A stretch of DNA of 64,000 nucleotides from Streptomyces bauhiniae. GTDB lineage: Bacteria > Actinomycetota > Actinomycetes > Streptomycetales > Streptomycetaceae. Position 1 is the first letter of the stretch; every line of letters begins with the position of its first letter. The notes beneath the pieces were generated by a model. The model worked only from the letters and a program-made list of their open reading frames with translations. It searched no databases and was not told the DNA's origin. Positions 37,957 to 51,520 of this stretch are shown one piece after another. A program made the position numbers and the translations under genes. The DNA lies in contig NZ_SRRT01000001.1 of the NCBI RefSeq assembly GCF_004784475.1, positions 124,001 to 188,000 on the forward strand. The letters run 5' to 3'.

Positions 37957-38391
37957 ATGCCTCCCAAGAAGAAGAAGGTCACGGGGCTCATCAAGCTCCA
38001 GATCAACGCCGGTGCGGCGAACCCGGCTCCGCCGGTCGGCCCCGCGCTCGGTCAGCACGGCGTCAACATCATGGAGTTCTGCAAGGCCTACAACGCCGCG
38101 ACCGAGTCGCAGCGTGGCTGGGTCATCCCGGTGGAGATCACGGTCTACGAGGACCGTTCCTTCACCTTCGTGACCAAGACTCCGCCGGCCGCGAAGATGA
38201 TCCTCAAGGCCGCTGGTGTCGAGAAGGGCTCCGGCGAGCCGCACAAGACCAAGGTCGCGAAGATCACCGACGCGCAGGTCCGCGAGATCGCCACCACGAA
38301 GATGCCCGACCTCAACGCCAATGACCTGGACGCCGCGGCGAAGATCATCGCCGGTACCGCGCGTTCCATGGGCATCACGGTCGAGGGCTGA
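37957..38391 (+). CDS. rplK: 50S ribosomal protein L11
   Basis: A 144-residue protein of the GTPase-associated centre, and the thiopeptide target together with 23S rRNA. The N-terminal domain has [27 protein letters not shown] text (10-32) with the proline loop, and the C-terminal RNA-binding domain ends [11 protein letters not shown] 37957 with CGGAGAG upstream. rplA follows 107 bases later. Confidence 0.97.
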
Positions 38392-38498
38392 GCCCCACCT
38401 TCGTAGTTCCCTGCGGCTGCCGAACGGGCGGTCGCACGTGGTAGGGCCTGCTCGGCCCGTACACCACGACTCCTTTTCAGAACACACAGGAGCAAGTT

Positions 38499-39224
38499 GT
38501 GAGCAAGCGCAGCAAGGCTCTCCGCGCTGCGGACGCCAAGATCGACCGGGAGAAGCTGTACGCCCCGCTCGAGGCCGTCCGTCTCGCCAAGGAGACCTCC
38601 ACGACCAAGTTCGACGGCACCGTCGAGGTCGCCTTCCGCCTGGGTGTCGACCCGCGCAAGGCCGACCAGATGGTCCGTGGCACCGTGAACCTCCCGCACG
38701 GCACTGGTAAGACCGCTCGGGTCCTGGTCTTCGCGACCGGTGACCGTGCCGAGGCCGCGCGTGCCGCCGGCGCCGACATCGTCGGTGCCGACGAGCTGAT
38801 CGACGAGGTGGCGAAGGGCCGGCTGGACTTCGACGCCGTCGTCGCCACCCCGGACCTCATGGGCAAGGTCGGCCGCCTCGGCCGCGTCCTCGGCCCGCGT
38901 GGTCTGATGCCGAACCCGAAGACCGGCACCGTGACCCCGGACGTGGCCAAGGCCGTGACCGAGATCAAGGGCGGCAAGATCGAGTTCCGCGTCGACAAGC
39001 ACTCGAACCTGCACTTCATCATCGGCAAGACGTCGTTCGACGACGACAAGCTGGTGGAGAACTACGGCGCCGCGCTGGAGGAGATCCTCCGCCTGAAGCC
39101 GTCCGCCGCCAAGGGCCGCTACATCAAGAAGGCCGCCATCAGCACCACGATGGGCCCCGGCATCCTGGTGGACCAGAACCGCACCCGCAACCTCCTCGTC
39201 GAGGAGGACCCGGCCGCCGTCTGA
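38499..39224 (+). CDS. rplA: 50S ribosomal protein L1
   Basis: A 241-residue L1-stalk protein. The signature [20 protein letters not shown] lies near residue 128. GTG 38499 follows CAGGAGCAAGTT. In other bacteria L1 represses its own operon by binding the leader. A terminator at 39270 closes the rplKA unit. Confidence 0.97.
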   Translation: MSKRSKALRAADAKIDREKLYAPLEAVRLAKETSTTKFDGTVEVAFRLGVDPRKADQMVRGTVNLPHGTGKTARVLVFATGDRAEAARAAGADIVGADELIDEVAKGRLDFDAVVATPDLMGKVGRLGRVLGPRGLMPNPKTGTVTPDVAKAVTEIKGGKIEFRVDKHSNLHFIIGKTSFDDDKLVENYGAALEEILRLKPSAAKGRYIKKAAISTTMGPGILVDQNRTRNLLVEEDPAAV

Positions 39225-39269
39225 GCCTTCGCTCACCGGTAGCCGCGTCTGCGACGCGTGATGCAGGTC

Positions 39270-39312
39270 GAGGACCCCGCACCCCTTCCGGGTGCGGGGT
39301 CCTCCCCTTTTC
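39270..39312 (+). terminator. Terminator after rplA
   Basis: GAGGACCCCGCACCC (39270-39284) and its exact complement (39290-39304) with a 5-base loop, followed by CCCCTTTT. Confidence 0.9.
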
Positions 39313-39391
39313 CGCTTTTCCGCCTCTCCTCCCGGCCGGGCGCACCCCTGGGTTACGGTGCGGACAGGCGCGTACAGGGGTGGGGGACCGG

Positions 39392-40255
39392 ATGAGGAGC
39401 ACGAACGTCCGCCGGGCGGGGTTCGCGGCGATGGCGCTGGCGCTGTCCACCCCGGCCGCGTGCGGCGACGCCCACGACGACGGCAAGGCCCGCTCACTGA
39501 CCGCCCTGCGCTCCGCCGAGCGCTCCACCGACCGCGCCGAGTCGGTCCGGGTGCGCTCCACGCTCAGCTATGGCACGGCCCTCTCCCTGTCCTCCGACGG
39601 CGCCCTGCGCTGGCACGACGGGGTCACCGGCCACCTCACCATCCGCTACACCGGCGGCGCCCTCGCGGCCGCGATGCGCAAGGCCGGCACCCCGTCCCTG
39701 AAGGCCCGCTATCTCCCGGACGCCTACTACGCGCGCATGAGCGACACCTTCGCCAAGCGGGCCGGCGGCCGGCACTGGATCAAGTACGGGTACGCCGACC
39801 TGGCGCGCGGCGGGGACGGCTTCGGGATGTATCTGAAGGACCAGATGCGCAACACCACCCCCAACCAGTCGGTGAAGATGCTGCTGGCCTCCGGGGACGT
39901 GCGCCGGGTCGGCACCGAGCGGGTCCAGGGCGTGACGGCCGCGCACTACCGGGGCCGGGTCCGGGTCGCCGACCTGGCGGGCCGGGACAGCGGGCTCAGC
40001 GCGCGCGAGCTGGCCGGGCTGAAGCGACAGCTCGACCAGGCCGGGGTGACGACGGAGACCGTCGACCTGTGGATCGACCACCGGAATCTGCTGGTCAAGA
40101 AGGTGGAGCGGGCGGACACCGCCCAGGGCAGCCTGGTCAGCACCGCCTACTACCGCGACTACGGCGTCCGTATCTCCGCCGAGGCGCCCCCGGCCTCCGA
40201 CACCCGTGACTTCACCGAGCTGGCCCGCTCGCAGGGCGGCGCCGCAGGCCGCTGA
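39392..40255 (+). CDS. Putative lipoprotein, LppX-like group
   Basis: A 287-residue exported protein. The signal peptide ([20 protein letters not shown]) ends in a cysteine within a plausible though imperfect lipobox (TPAAC), so membrane anchoring is probable. The body has the character of mycobacterial LppX/LprG-type lipoproteins: a long beta-rich domain with repeated VRV and YRGRV strands and [14 protein letters not shown] near the end. These bind lipids in mycobacteria; in Streptomyces the role is unknown. ATG 39392 with GGGGGA five bases upstream is preferred to GTG 39380. It interrupts the ribosomal block between rplA and rplJ, as in other Streptomyces. Confidence 0.75.
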   Translation: MRSTNVRRAGFAAMALALSTPAACGDAHDDGKARSLTALRSAERSTDRAESVRVRSTLSYGTALSLSSDGALRWHDGVTGHLTIRYTGGALAAAMRKAGTPSLKARYLPDAYYARMSDTFAKRAGGRHWIKYGYADLARGGDGFGMYLKDQMRNTTPNQSVKMLLASGDVRRVGTERVQGVTAAHYRGRVRVADLAGRDSGLSARELAGLKRQLDQAGVTTETVDLWIDHRNLLVKKVERADTAQGSLVSTAYYRDYGVRISAEAPPASDTRDFTELARSQGGAAGR

Positions 40256-40329
40256 GCACCGGATTTGCCCGTCGGTGCCCGAGTCACGTACTCTCCTCGA
40301 GAAGCCAAAGACCGCTGGTCGTTGCCGCA

Positions 40330-40539
40330 CGCTCACCTGAGGGTGTGGTGGCCGAAGGACCTACTGCAAAGTGGGCGACCCGCGCAGGTGTCAGTGGAAG
40401 AACTCCCGGAGCAGACGCGCTCACGCGTAAGCGCCCGGTCGAGTCCGCCCCAAGCGCCTGCGCCGGGGCGTTTCGTTTTTCCCAGTCTCCTCCTTCGGGT
40501 CCGCGCGGTCAGAATCACCCGGAAGGAGGCCGAGGCTCT
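40330..40539 (+). promoter_or_regulatory. L10 leader RNA of rplJL
   Basis: The 284-base gap before rplJ contains text typical of L10 leaders, including GAAGGACCTACTGCAAAG near 40354, the region bound by the L10(L12)n complex for autogenous control. A terminator-like hairpin follows at 40446. Assignment rests on pattern memory, not a covariance search. Confidence 0.6.
40446..40480 (+). terminator. Attenuator hairpin in the rplJ leader
   Basis: CGCCCC (40446-40451) pairs with GGGGCG (40465-40470), with inner GCGC/GCGC pairs, followed by TTTCGTTTTT. It lies 60 bases before rplJ, so it probably acts as a conditional terminator. Confidence 0.65.
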
Positions 40540-41070
40540 ATGGCGAGGCCCGACAAGGCTGCCGCAGTGTCCGAGTTGACGGAAGCGTTCCGCAACTCCA
40601 CCGCTGCCGTGCTTACCGAGTACCGCGGTCTCACCGTGGCGCAGGTCAAGACCCTGCGCCGGTCGCTCGGTGAGAACGCCAAGTACGCCGTGGTGAAGAA
40701 CACGCTGACCAAGATTGCGGCCAACGAGGCCGGGATCACCACGCTGGACGACCTGTTCAACGGTCCGACGGCTGTCGCCTTCGTCACCGGTGACCCGGTG
40801 GAGTCGGCGAAGGGTCTCCGTGACTTCGCCAAGGACAACCCGAATCTCGTCATCAAGGGCGGTGTCCTTGACGGCAAGGCGCTGTCCGCCGACGAGATCA
40901 AGAAGCTTGCGGACCTCGAGTCCCGCGAGGTTCTGCTCAGCAAGCTGGCCGGTGCCTTCAAGGGCAAGCAGTCCCAGGCTGCTCAGCTCTTCCAGGCGCT
41001 GCCCTCGAAGCTCGTCCGCACCGTGGACGCGCTCCGTGCCAAGCAGGCCGAGCAGGGCGGTGCCGAGTAA
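40540..41070 (+). CDS. rplJ: 50S ribosomal protein L10
   Basis: A 176-residue stalk-base protein. Conserved text: [23 protein letters not shown] (17-39) and [13 protein letters not shown], with the C-terminal helix that carries the L7/L12 dimers. ATG 40540 has GGAAGGAGG upstream. It is preceded by the leader described at 40330 and followed by rplL after 116 bases. Confidence 0.97.
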   Translation: MARPDKAAAVSELTEAFRNSTAAVLTEYRGLTVAQVKTLRRSLGENAKYAVVKNTLTKIAANEAGITTLDDLFNGPTAVAFVTGDPVESAKGLRDFAKDNPNLVIKGGVLDGKALSADEIKKLADLESREVLLSKLAGAFKGKQSQAAQLFQALPSKLVRTVDALRAKQAEQGGAE

Positions 41071-41186
41071 TTCGGCTCGCTTTCTGACCCTCGCCGCATG
41101 AGGCGGCCGGGGTCGCAGCGGGCCGACGTACGCCCGCCACATCCAGTACATACGGCACCCGCCGATCGAGTGGAAGGACCGCCATC

Positions 41187-41570
41187 ATGGCGAAGCTCAC
41201 CCAGGACGAGCTGCTTGCCCAGTTCGAGGAGATGACCCTCATCGAGCTCTCCGAGTTCGTGAAGGCCTTCGAGGAGAAGTTCGACGTCACCGCCGCCGCC
41301 GCGGTCGCCGTGGCCGGCCCGGCCGCCCCCGGCGCCCCGGCCGAGGCTGCCGAGGAGCAGGACGAGTTCGACGTCGTCCTCACCGGCGCCGGCGAGAAGA
41401 AGATCCAGGTCATCAAGGTCGTGCGCGAGCTGACCTCCCTGGGTCTGAAGGAGGCCAAGGACCTCGTCGACGGCACCCCGAAGCCGGTCCTCGAGAAGGT
41501 CACCAAGGAGGCCGCGGAGAAGGCTGCCGAGTCCCTCAAGGCCGCCGGCGCCTCCGTCGAGGTCAAGTAA
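41187..41570 (+). CDS. rplL: 50S ribosomal protein L7/L12
   Basis: A 127-residue stalk protein that recruits translation factors. It has the N-terminal dimerisation domain ([20 protein letters not shown]), an Ala/Pro-rich hinge (about 38-58) and the C-terminal factor-binding domain with [23 protein letters not shown] 41187 with GGAAGGA upstream; a terminator follows at 41640. Confidence 0.97.
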   Translation: MAKLTQDELLAQFEEMTLIELSEFVKAFEEKFDVTAAAAVAVAGPAAPGAPAEAAEEQDEFDVVLTGAGEKKIQVIKVVRELTSLGLKEAKDLVDGTPKPVLEKVTKEAAEKAAESLKAAGASVEVK

Positions 41571-41639
41571 CACCTCACGGGGTTCCGCGAACCTCGCACG
41601 CGTGACCGCGGCCTTCTGAGGCTGTAACGCGAACGCACC

Positions 41640-41673
41640 GAAGAGCGATCATCCATCCGGGTGGTCGCTCTTC
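41640..41673 (+). terminator. Terminator after rplL
   Basis: GAAGAGCGATCATCC (41640-41654) pairs with 41659-41673 with two imperfect positions; four-base loop. It divides rplJL from rpoBC. Confidence 0.75.
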
Positions 41674-42087
41674 GGCGTATCCGCAGGGGGACCACGGTTG
41701 CCTTGCACTCGTCGTGGCGAGGGGTATGGTGATCTTCGTTGTGTCTCCGGAAGGCCCCGTTCCGGCTGGGGGGCCTTGACGAACCGCACGCAGCGCGCAA
41801 TTCTCAGGACGCGTCGTCACAACGATCCGAATCCGAGGCATGGATCGACGGCGAAGAGGGCAGGATCATCCTGCGTCGAGGGCAACAGGCCGAGGGCGTC
41901 GAAGAACGAGGGCGTTGAGAAAAACGAGGGTCTCCGAAACCGGGACTGGACATCAGTGTGCCAAGTGGCTACACTGACCCTTTGCGCTGCCTGTTAGCTG
42001 TCCCCTGCCCGTCACCAGGGGTCTGCCCTCACTGAGAGAGGGACCGGTACGCGCGTAGTGAGTCCGAGCCCTCGGAAGGACCCCCTC
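41674..42087 (+). promoter_or_regulatory. rpoB promoter and leader
   Basis: TGGACA (41947-41952), a 17-base spacer and TACACT (41970-41975) form a clear vegetative promoter. The transcript would carry a leader of about 105 bases containing no open frame of note. The DNA between 41674 and 41946 holds nothing else that I can identify. Confidence 0.7.
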
Positions 42088-45000
42088 TTGGCCGCCTCGC
42101 GCACTGCCTCGACCGCGAATACGAACAACGGCGCCAGCACCGCCCCGCTGCGCATCTCCTTTGCAAAGATCAAGGAGCCCCTCGAGGTTCCGAACCTTCT
42201 TGCGCTCCAGACCGAGAGCTTCGACTGGCTGCTCGGCAACGACGCCTGGAAGGCTCGCGTCGAGAAGGCTCTCGAGAACGGTCAGGACGTTCCCACCAAG
42301 TCCGGTCTGGAGGAGATCTTCGAGGAGATCTCCCCGATCGAGGACTTCTCCGGGTCGATGTCGCTGACGTTCCGCGACCACCGCTTCGAGCCGCCGAAGA
42401 ACTCCATCGACGAGTGCAAGGACCGCGACTTCACGTACGCCGCGCCGCTCTTCGTCACCGCCGAGTTCACCAACAACGAGACCGGCGAGATCAAGTCCCA
42501 GACCGTCTTCATGGGCGACTTCCCGCTCATGACGAACAAGGGCACCTTCGTCATCAACGGCACCGAGCGTGTCGTGGTGTCGCAGCTCGTCCGCTCGCCG
42601 GGTGTCTACTTCGACTCCTCCATCGACAAGACGTCCGACAAGGACATCTTCTCCGCCAAGATCATCCCGTCCCGGGGTGCCTGGCTGGAGATGGAGATCG
42701 ACAAGCGCGACATGGTCGGTGTCCGCATCGACCGCAAGCGCAAGCAGTCGGTCACCGTTCTGCTCAAGGCGCTCGGCTGGACGACCGAGCAGATCCTCGA
42801 GGAGTTCGGCGAGTACGAGTCCATGCGCGCCACCCTGGAGAAGGACCACACCCAGGGCCAGGACGACGCGCTGCTCGACATCTACCGCAAGCTGCGTCCG
42901 GGCGAGCCGCCGACCCGTGAGGCCGCGCAGACGCTGCTCGAGAACCTCTACTTCAACCCCAAGCGCTACGACCTCGCCAAGGTCGGCCGCTACAAGGTGA
43001 ACAAGAAGCTCGGCGCCGACGCCCCGCTCAACGCGGGTGTGCTCACCACCGAGGACGTCATCTCGACGATCAAGTACCTGGTCAAGCTGCACGCCGGTGA
43101 GACCGAGACGGTCGGCGACAGCGGCCAGTCGATCGTCGTCGAGACCGACGACATCGACCACTTCGGCAACCGCCGCCTGCGCAGCGTCGGTGAGCTGATC
43201 CAGAACCAGGTCCGTACGGGTCTCGCCCGTATGGAGCGGGTCGTGCGCGAGCGCATGACCACTCAGGACGTCGAGGCGATCACGCCGCAGACCCTGATCA
43301 ACATCCGGCCGGTCGTCGCCTCCATCAAGGAGTTCTTCGGCACCAGCCAGCTCTCGCAGTTCATGGACCAGAACAACCCGCTGTCGGGTCTCACCCACAA
43401 GCGCCGTCTGTCGGCTCTTGGTCCGGGTGGTCTCTCCCGTGAGCGGGCCGGCTTCGAGGTCCGTGACGTGCACCCCTCGCACTACGGCCGCATGTGCCCG
43501 ATCGAGACGCCCGAAGGCCCGAACATCGGTCTGATCGGCTCGCTCGCCTCCTACGGCCGGGTCAACGCGTTCGGTTTCGTCGAGACCCCGTACCGCAAGG
43601 TCGTCGACGGCCAGGTCACCGACGAGGTGGACTACCTGACCGCCGACGAGGAGGACCGCTTCGTCATCGCGCAGGCCAACGCCACGCTCAACGACGACAT
43701 GCGGTTCGAGGAGGCCCGCGTCCTGGTCCGCCGTCGTGGCGGAGAGGTCGACTACGTCCCCGGTGACGACGTCGACTACATGGACGTGTCGCCGCGCCAG
43801 ATGGTGTCCGTCGCCACCGCGATGATCCCGTTCCTCGAGCACGACGACGCCAACCGTGCCCTCATGGGCGCGAACATGATGCGCCAGGCCGTGCCGCTCA
43901 TCAAGAGCGAGGCCCCGCTCGTCGGCACCGGCATGGAGTACCGCTCCGCCGTCGACGCCGGCGACGTGGTCAAGGCCGAGAAGGCGGGTGTGGTCCAGGA
44001 GGTCTCCGCGGACTACGTCACCACCGCCAACGACGACGGCACGTACATCACGTACCGCCTGCACAAGTTCTCGCGCTCCAACCAGGGCACGTCGGTCAAC
44101 CAGAAGGTCATCGTCAACGAGGGCGACCGGATCATCGAAGGCCAGGTCCTGGCCGACGGTCCGGCCACCGAGAACGGCGAGATGGCCCTGGGCAAGAACC
44201 TGCTCGTGGCGTTCATGCCGTGGGAGGGTCACAACTACGAGGACGCGATCATCCTGTCGCAGCGCCTCGTGCAGGACGACGTCCTCTCCTCGATCCACAT
44301 CGAGGAGCACGAGGTCGACGCCCGTGACACCAAGCTCGGCCCCGAGGAGATCACCCGGGACATCCCGAACGTCTCCGAGGAGGTCCTGGCCGACCTCGAC
44401 GAGCGCGGCATCATCCGCATCGGCGCCGAGGTCACCGCGGGCGACATCCTCGTCGGCAAGGTCACGCCCAAGGGTGAGACCGAGCTGACGCCGGAGGAGC
44501 GCCTGCTGCGCGCGATCTTCGGTGAGAAGGCCCGCGAGGTCCGCGACACCTCCCTGAAGGTGCCGCACGGCGAGACCGGCAAGATCATCGGTGTCCGCGT
44601 CTTCGACCGCGAGGAGGGCGACGAGCTGCCGCCGGGCGTCAACCAGCTCGTCCGCGTCTACGTCGCGCAGAAGCGCAAGATCACCGACGGTGACAAGCTC
44701 GCCGGCCGCCACGGCAACAAGGGCGTCATCTCCAAGATCCTGCCGATCGAGGACATGCCGTTCCTGGAGGACGGCACCCCGGTCGACATCATCCTCAACC
44801 CGCTGGGTGTCCCGTCCCGAATGAACCCGGGACAGGTCCTGGAGATCCACCTCGGCTGGCTCGCCAGCCGCGGCTGGGACGTCTCCGGCCTCGCGGAGGA
44901 CTGGGCCGAGCGCCTGCAGGTGATCGGCGCCGACCAGGTCGACCCCGGCACCAACGTCGCCACCCCGGTGTTCGACGGCGCGCGCGAGGACGAGCTGGCG

Positions 45001-45573
45001 GGTCTGCTGCAGCACACCATCCCGAACCGGGACGGCGAGCGGATGGTGCAGCCGACCGGCAAGGCCCGGCTGTTCGACGGCCGCTCCGGTGAGCCGTTCC
45101 CGGACCCGATCTCCATCGGGTACATGTACATCCTCAAGCTCCACCACCTGGTCGACGACAAGCTGCACGCCCGCTCGACCGGTCCGTACTCGATGATCAC
45201 CCAGCAGCCGCTGGGTGGTAAGGCCCAGTTCGGTGGCCAGCGCTTCGGTGAGATGGAGGTGTGGGCGCTGGAGGCTTACGGCGCCGCCTACGCCCTCCAG
45301 GAGCTGCTGACCATCAAGTCCGACGACGTGACCGGCCGCGTGAAGGTCTACGAGGCCATCGTCAAGGGCGAGAACATCCCCGAGCCCGGCATCCCCGAGT
45401 CCTTCAAGGTGCTCATCAAGGAGATGCAGTCGCTCTGCCTCAACGTGGAGGTGCTGTCCAGCGACGGCATGTCCATCGAGATGCGCGACACCGACGAGGA
45501 CGTCTTCCGCGCTGCGGAGGAGCTCGGCATCGACCTGTCCCGGCGCGAGCCGAGCAGCGTCGAAGAGGTCTGA
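42088..45573 (+). CDS. rpoB: DNA-directed RNA polymerase beta subunit
   Basis: A 1161-residue catalytic subunit. The start is TTG 42088 with GGAAGGA upstream; it gives the N terminus [17 protein letters not shown] and the same length I recall for S. coelicolor RpoB, whereas GTG 42058 adds ten residues without a ribosome site. The rifampicin region ([20 protein letters not shown] and [10 protein letters not shown], near nt 43345-43430) has wild-type residues. Also present are [24 protein letters not shown] and the C-terminal [17 protein letters not shown]. rpoC follows after 97 bases. Confidence 0.98.
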   Translation: MAASRTASTANTNNGASTAPLRISFAKIKEPLEVPNLLALQTESFDWLLGNDAWKARVEKALENGQDVPTKSGLEEIFEEISPIEDFSGSMSLTFRDHRFEPPKNSIDECKDRDFTYAAPLFVTAEFTNNETGEIKSQTVFMGDFPLMTNKGTFVINGTERVVVSQLVRSPGVYFDSSIDKTSDKDIFSAKIIPSRGAWLEMEIDKRDMVGVRIDRKRKQSVTVLLKALGWTTEQILEEFGEYESMRATLEKDHTQGQDDALLDIYRKLRPGEPPTREAAQTLLENLYFNPKRYDLAKVGRYKVNKKLGADAPLNAGVLTTEDVISTIKYLVKLHAGETETVGDSGQSIVVETDDIDHFGNRRLRSVGELIQNQVRTGLARMERVVRERMTTQDVEAITPQTLINIRPVVASIKEFFGTSQLSQFMDQNNPLSGLTHKRRLSALGPGGLSRERAGFEVRDVHPSHYGRMCPIETPEGPNIGLIGSLASYGRVNAFGFVETPYRKVVDGQVTDEVDYLTADEEDRFVIAQANATLNDDMRFEEARVLVRRRGGEVDYVPGDDVDYMDVSPRQMVSVATAMIPFLEHDDANRALMGANMMRQAVPLIKSEAPLVGTGMEYRSAVDAGDVVKAEKAGVVQEVSADYVTTANDDGTYITYRLHKFSRSNQGTSVNQKVIVNEGDRIIEGQVLADGPATENGEMALGKNLLVAFMPWEGHNYEDAIILSQRLVQDDVLSSIHIEEHEVDARDTKLGPEEITRDIPNVSEEVLADLDERGIIRIGAEVTAGDILVGKVTPKGETELTPEERLLRAIFGEKAREVRDTSLKVPHGETGKIIGVRVFDREEGDELPPGVNQLVRVYVAQKRKITDGDKLAGRHGNKGVISKILPIEDMPFLEDGTPVDIILNPLGVPSRMNPGQVLEIHLGWLASRGWDVSGLAEDWAERLQVIGADQVDPGTNVATPVFDGAREDELAGLLQHTIPNRDGERMVQPTGKARLFDGRSGEPFPDPISIGYMYILKLHHLVDDKLHARSTGPYSMITQQPLGGKAQFGGQRFGEMEVWALEAYGAAYALQELLTIKSDDVTGRVKVYEAIVKGENIPEPGIPESFKVLIKEMQSLCLNVEVLSSDGMSIEMRDTDEDVFRAAEELGIDLSRREPSSVEEV

Positions 45574-45670
45574 CGGGAGTCCGGCGGGGTCCTCTCCCCG
45601 AGGACCCCGCCGACCCCCAGGCCCCCGTTTCAGACCACAGACTTACGACACTGAGAGGGATTGACGCATA

Positions 45671-49570
<3,900 letters not shown>

Positions 49571-49599
49571 GCGAGCAGCCGCAAGGCACGCTTGAACTG

Positions 49600-49631
49600 A
49601 AGGGCGGCATCCTCACGGGGGTGCCGCCCTT
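49600..49631 (+). terminator. Terminator after rpoC
   Basis: AAGGGCGGCA (49600-49609) is complementary to 49622-49631, followed by CGGCGTTTCC. Confidence 0.8.
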
Positions 49632-49706
49632 CGGCGTTTCCCCCCGCACCGCGGACATTTGGGCGCATCATGGAAGAACCCCGGTCGGGGGTTCGGGAGG
49701 TGCTCC

Positions 49707-50288
49707 GTGTCGCAGCCGTCGTCGCAGCCGTCGTGGCAGCCGCCGCGCCCGCAGAACTGGCCCGTGGCTCCGCACCCCGTGTACTGGCCGGCGCCGCCCC
49801 AAGGGCCGGGCGGGGGAGCGGCGTTCATGCTGGCCTCGCACGCGGACCGGGAGCGGGCGGTGGACGTGCTGCGCGCCGGGTTCGCCGAAGGGCGGCTGGA
49901 GAAGGACGAGTTCGACCGGCGCGTGAGCCGGGTCTACGCGGCCCGTACGGTGGGGGAGCTGGCCCTGGTGGTGGCCGACCTGCCGCAGGGCCCGGCGCCG
50001 CATCCGGGGCCCGTGGCGGCCGTACCGCAGGTGTTCCTGGCCACACCGCGGCCGGCGCAGAACGGCAGGGCGGTCGGGTCCATGGTGTGCGGGCTGCTGT
50101 GCCTGCTGACCGCGGGGCTGACCGGAATCCCGGCCGTGGTGCTCGGGCACACCGCCCGCGCGGAGATCCGCCGCACCGGCGAGGACGGCGACGGACTGGC
50201 TCTGACCGGCCTCGTTCTGGGCTGGCTGTCCGTCGGCGGCTGGGCGCTGTTCTGGCTGCTGCTGATCGCGGTGGACGTGCTGGACTGA
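49707..50288 (+). CDS. DUF1707/DUF4190 membrane protein
   Basis: A 193-residue protein. After a Ser/Pro/Trp-rich start comes a DUF1707 segment (LASHADRERAVDVLRAGFAEG and RVSRVYAARTVGELALVVADLP, about 52-105), then two C-terminal membrane helices of DUF4190 type with TARAEIRRTGEDGDGLALTGL between them. DUF1707 is common in actinobacterial membrane proteins; its function is unknown. GTG 49707 with GGGAGG seven bases upstream. It sits between rpoC and the str operon, as in other Streptomyces. Confidence 0.82.
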   Translation: MSQPSSQPSWQPPRPQNWPVAPHPVYWPAPPQGPGGGAAFMLASHADRERAVDVLRAGFAEGRLEKDEFDRRVSRVYAARTVGELALVVADLPQGPAPHPGPVAAVPQVFLATPRPAQNGRAVGSMVCGLLCLLTAGLTGIPAVVLGHTARAEIRRTGEDGDGLALTGLVLGWLSVGGWALFWLLLIAVDVLD

Positions 50289-50636
50289 CGGCGGGACGAC
50301 GGCAGGGTGATGACAGAGATGTGGCGCGGTGTGTGCGCTACGTGAAATCGTAGATCGTTGACGGCGTTGGGACTTGACATGCCCTGTCCGTCACGGGGGG
50401 CCGCCTCGCATTTGTTTTGACCGAAGTCCGTGCGATAGGTACGCTCAGACCTTGTGCCTGGGGTGTGCCCTGGCTCCCGTGTGTGCCACTCACCGCACGG
50501 CGAGCCGTCAGCGGCCACCGAGATCCGCGCTCTTCCCTTTGCGGCGGGAGTCCGCGGGTTCGACACACCCGACCGCGTGGGTCGGAAGTCGTTCCAGGTT
50601 AGCTTCACCATTCGGCACACAGAAACCGGAGAAGTA
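50289..50636 (+). promoter_or_regulatory. rpsL (str operon) promoter region and leader
   Basis: TTGACC (50417-50422), 17 bases, TACGCT (50440-50445) is an excellent vegetative promoter. The leader of roughly 185 bases carries the hairpin at 50568-50585. Upstream, 50289-50416 also contains TTGACG and TTGACA hexamers (near 50357 and 50373) that could serve additional promoters. Confidence 0.75.
50561..50586 (+). promoter_or_regulatory. Leader hairpin shared with rpsJ
   Basis: CCCGACC (50568-50574) and GGGTCGG (50579-50585) enclose a GCGT loop. The 26 bases from 50561 differ at one position from 55408-55433 in the rpsJ leader. Confidence 0.7.
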
Positions 50637-51008
50637 GTGCCTACGATCCAGCAGCTGGTCCGTAAGGGCCGGCAGGACAAGGTCGAGAAGAACAAGACGC
50701 CCGCACTCGAGGGTTCGCCCCAGCGTCGTGGCGTCTGCACGCGTGTGTTCACGACCACCCCGAAGAAGCCGAACTCGGCCCTGCGTAAGGTCGCGCGTGT
50801 GCGTCTGACCAGCGGCATCGAGGTCACGGCCTACATCCCGGGTGAGGGACACAACCTGCAGGAGCACTCCATCGTGCTCGTGCGCGGCGGCCGTGTGAAG
50901 GACCTGCCGGGTGTTCGCTACAAGATCATCCGCGGTTCGCTCGACACCCAGGGTGTCAAGAACCGCAAGCAGGCCCGCAGCCGCTACGGCGCCAAGAAGG
51001 AGAAGTAA
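50637..51008 (+). CDS. rpsL: 30S ribosomal protein S12
   Basis: A 123-residue decoding-centre protein. Lys43 ([12 protein letters not shown]) and Lys88 ([10 protein letters not shown]), the usual sites of streptomycin-resistance mutation, are both wild type. The start is GTG 50637, giving the universal N terminus (M/V)[11 protein letters not shown]; the frame upstream is leader. First gene of the str operon; rpsG follows by two bases. Confidence 0.98.
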   Translation: MPTIQQLVRKGRQDKVEKNKTPALEGSPQRRGVCTRVFTTTPKKPNSALRKVARVRLTSGIEVTAYIPGEGHNLQEHSIVLVRGGRVKDLPGVRYKIIRGSLDTQGVKNRKQARSRYGAKKEK

Positions 51009-51010
51009 GA

Positions 51011-51481
51011 ATGCCTCGTAAGGGCCCCGCCCCGAAGCGCCCGGTCATCATCGACCCGGTCTACGGTTCTCCTCTGGTGACCTCCCTCATCAACAAGGTG
51101 CTGCTGAACGGCAAGCGCTCCACCGCCGAGCGCATCGTCTACGGCGCCATGGAGGGTCTGCGTGAGAAGACGGGCAACGACCCGATCATCACGCTGAAGC
51201 GCGCGCTGGAGAACATCAAGCCGACCCTCGAGGTCAAGTCCCGCCGCGTCGGCGGTGCGACGTACCAGGTGCCGATCGAGGTCAAGCCCGGTCGCGCCAA
51301 CACGCTCGCGCTGCGCTGGCTCGTCGGTTACTCCCGCGCCCGTCGCGAGAAGACGATGACCGAGCGTCTGCTCAACGAGCTTCTCGACGCTTCGAACGGC
51401 CTCGGTGCGGCCGTCAAGAAGCGCGAGGACACGCACAAGATGGCCGAGTCCAACAAGGCCTTCGCGCACTACCGCTGGTAG
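51011..51481 (+). CDS. rpsG: 30S ribosomal protein S7
   Basis: A 156-residue head-domain protein that organises the 3' domain of 16S rRNA and is the usual autogenous repressor of the str operon. Family text: [33 protein letters not shown] and [23 protein letters not shown] 51011 is two bases after the rpsL stop. Confidence 0.98.
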   Translation: MPRKGPAPKRPVIIDPVYGSPLVTSLINKVLLNGKRSTAERIVYGAMEGLREKTGNDPIITLKRALENIKPTLEVKSRRVGGATYQVPIEVKPGRANTLALRWLVGYSRARREKTMTERLLNELLDASNGLGAAVKKREDTHKMAESNKAFAHYRW

Positions 51482-51520
51482 TCGCTACCCACATCGAGAC
51501 CGAGAGAAGACCGAAGCCTT

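Noticed and set aside
41953..45168. 1071-residue open frame on the minus strand opposite rpoB, and similar long ones opposite rpoC, fusA and the nuo genes
   Set aside because: These are mirror frames created by GC-rich third codon positions; translations are Arg/Asp/Leu/Val-rich low-complexity text with no family motifs.
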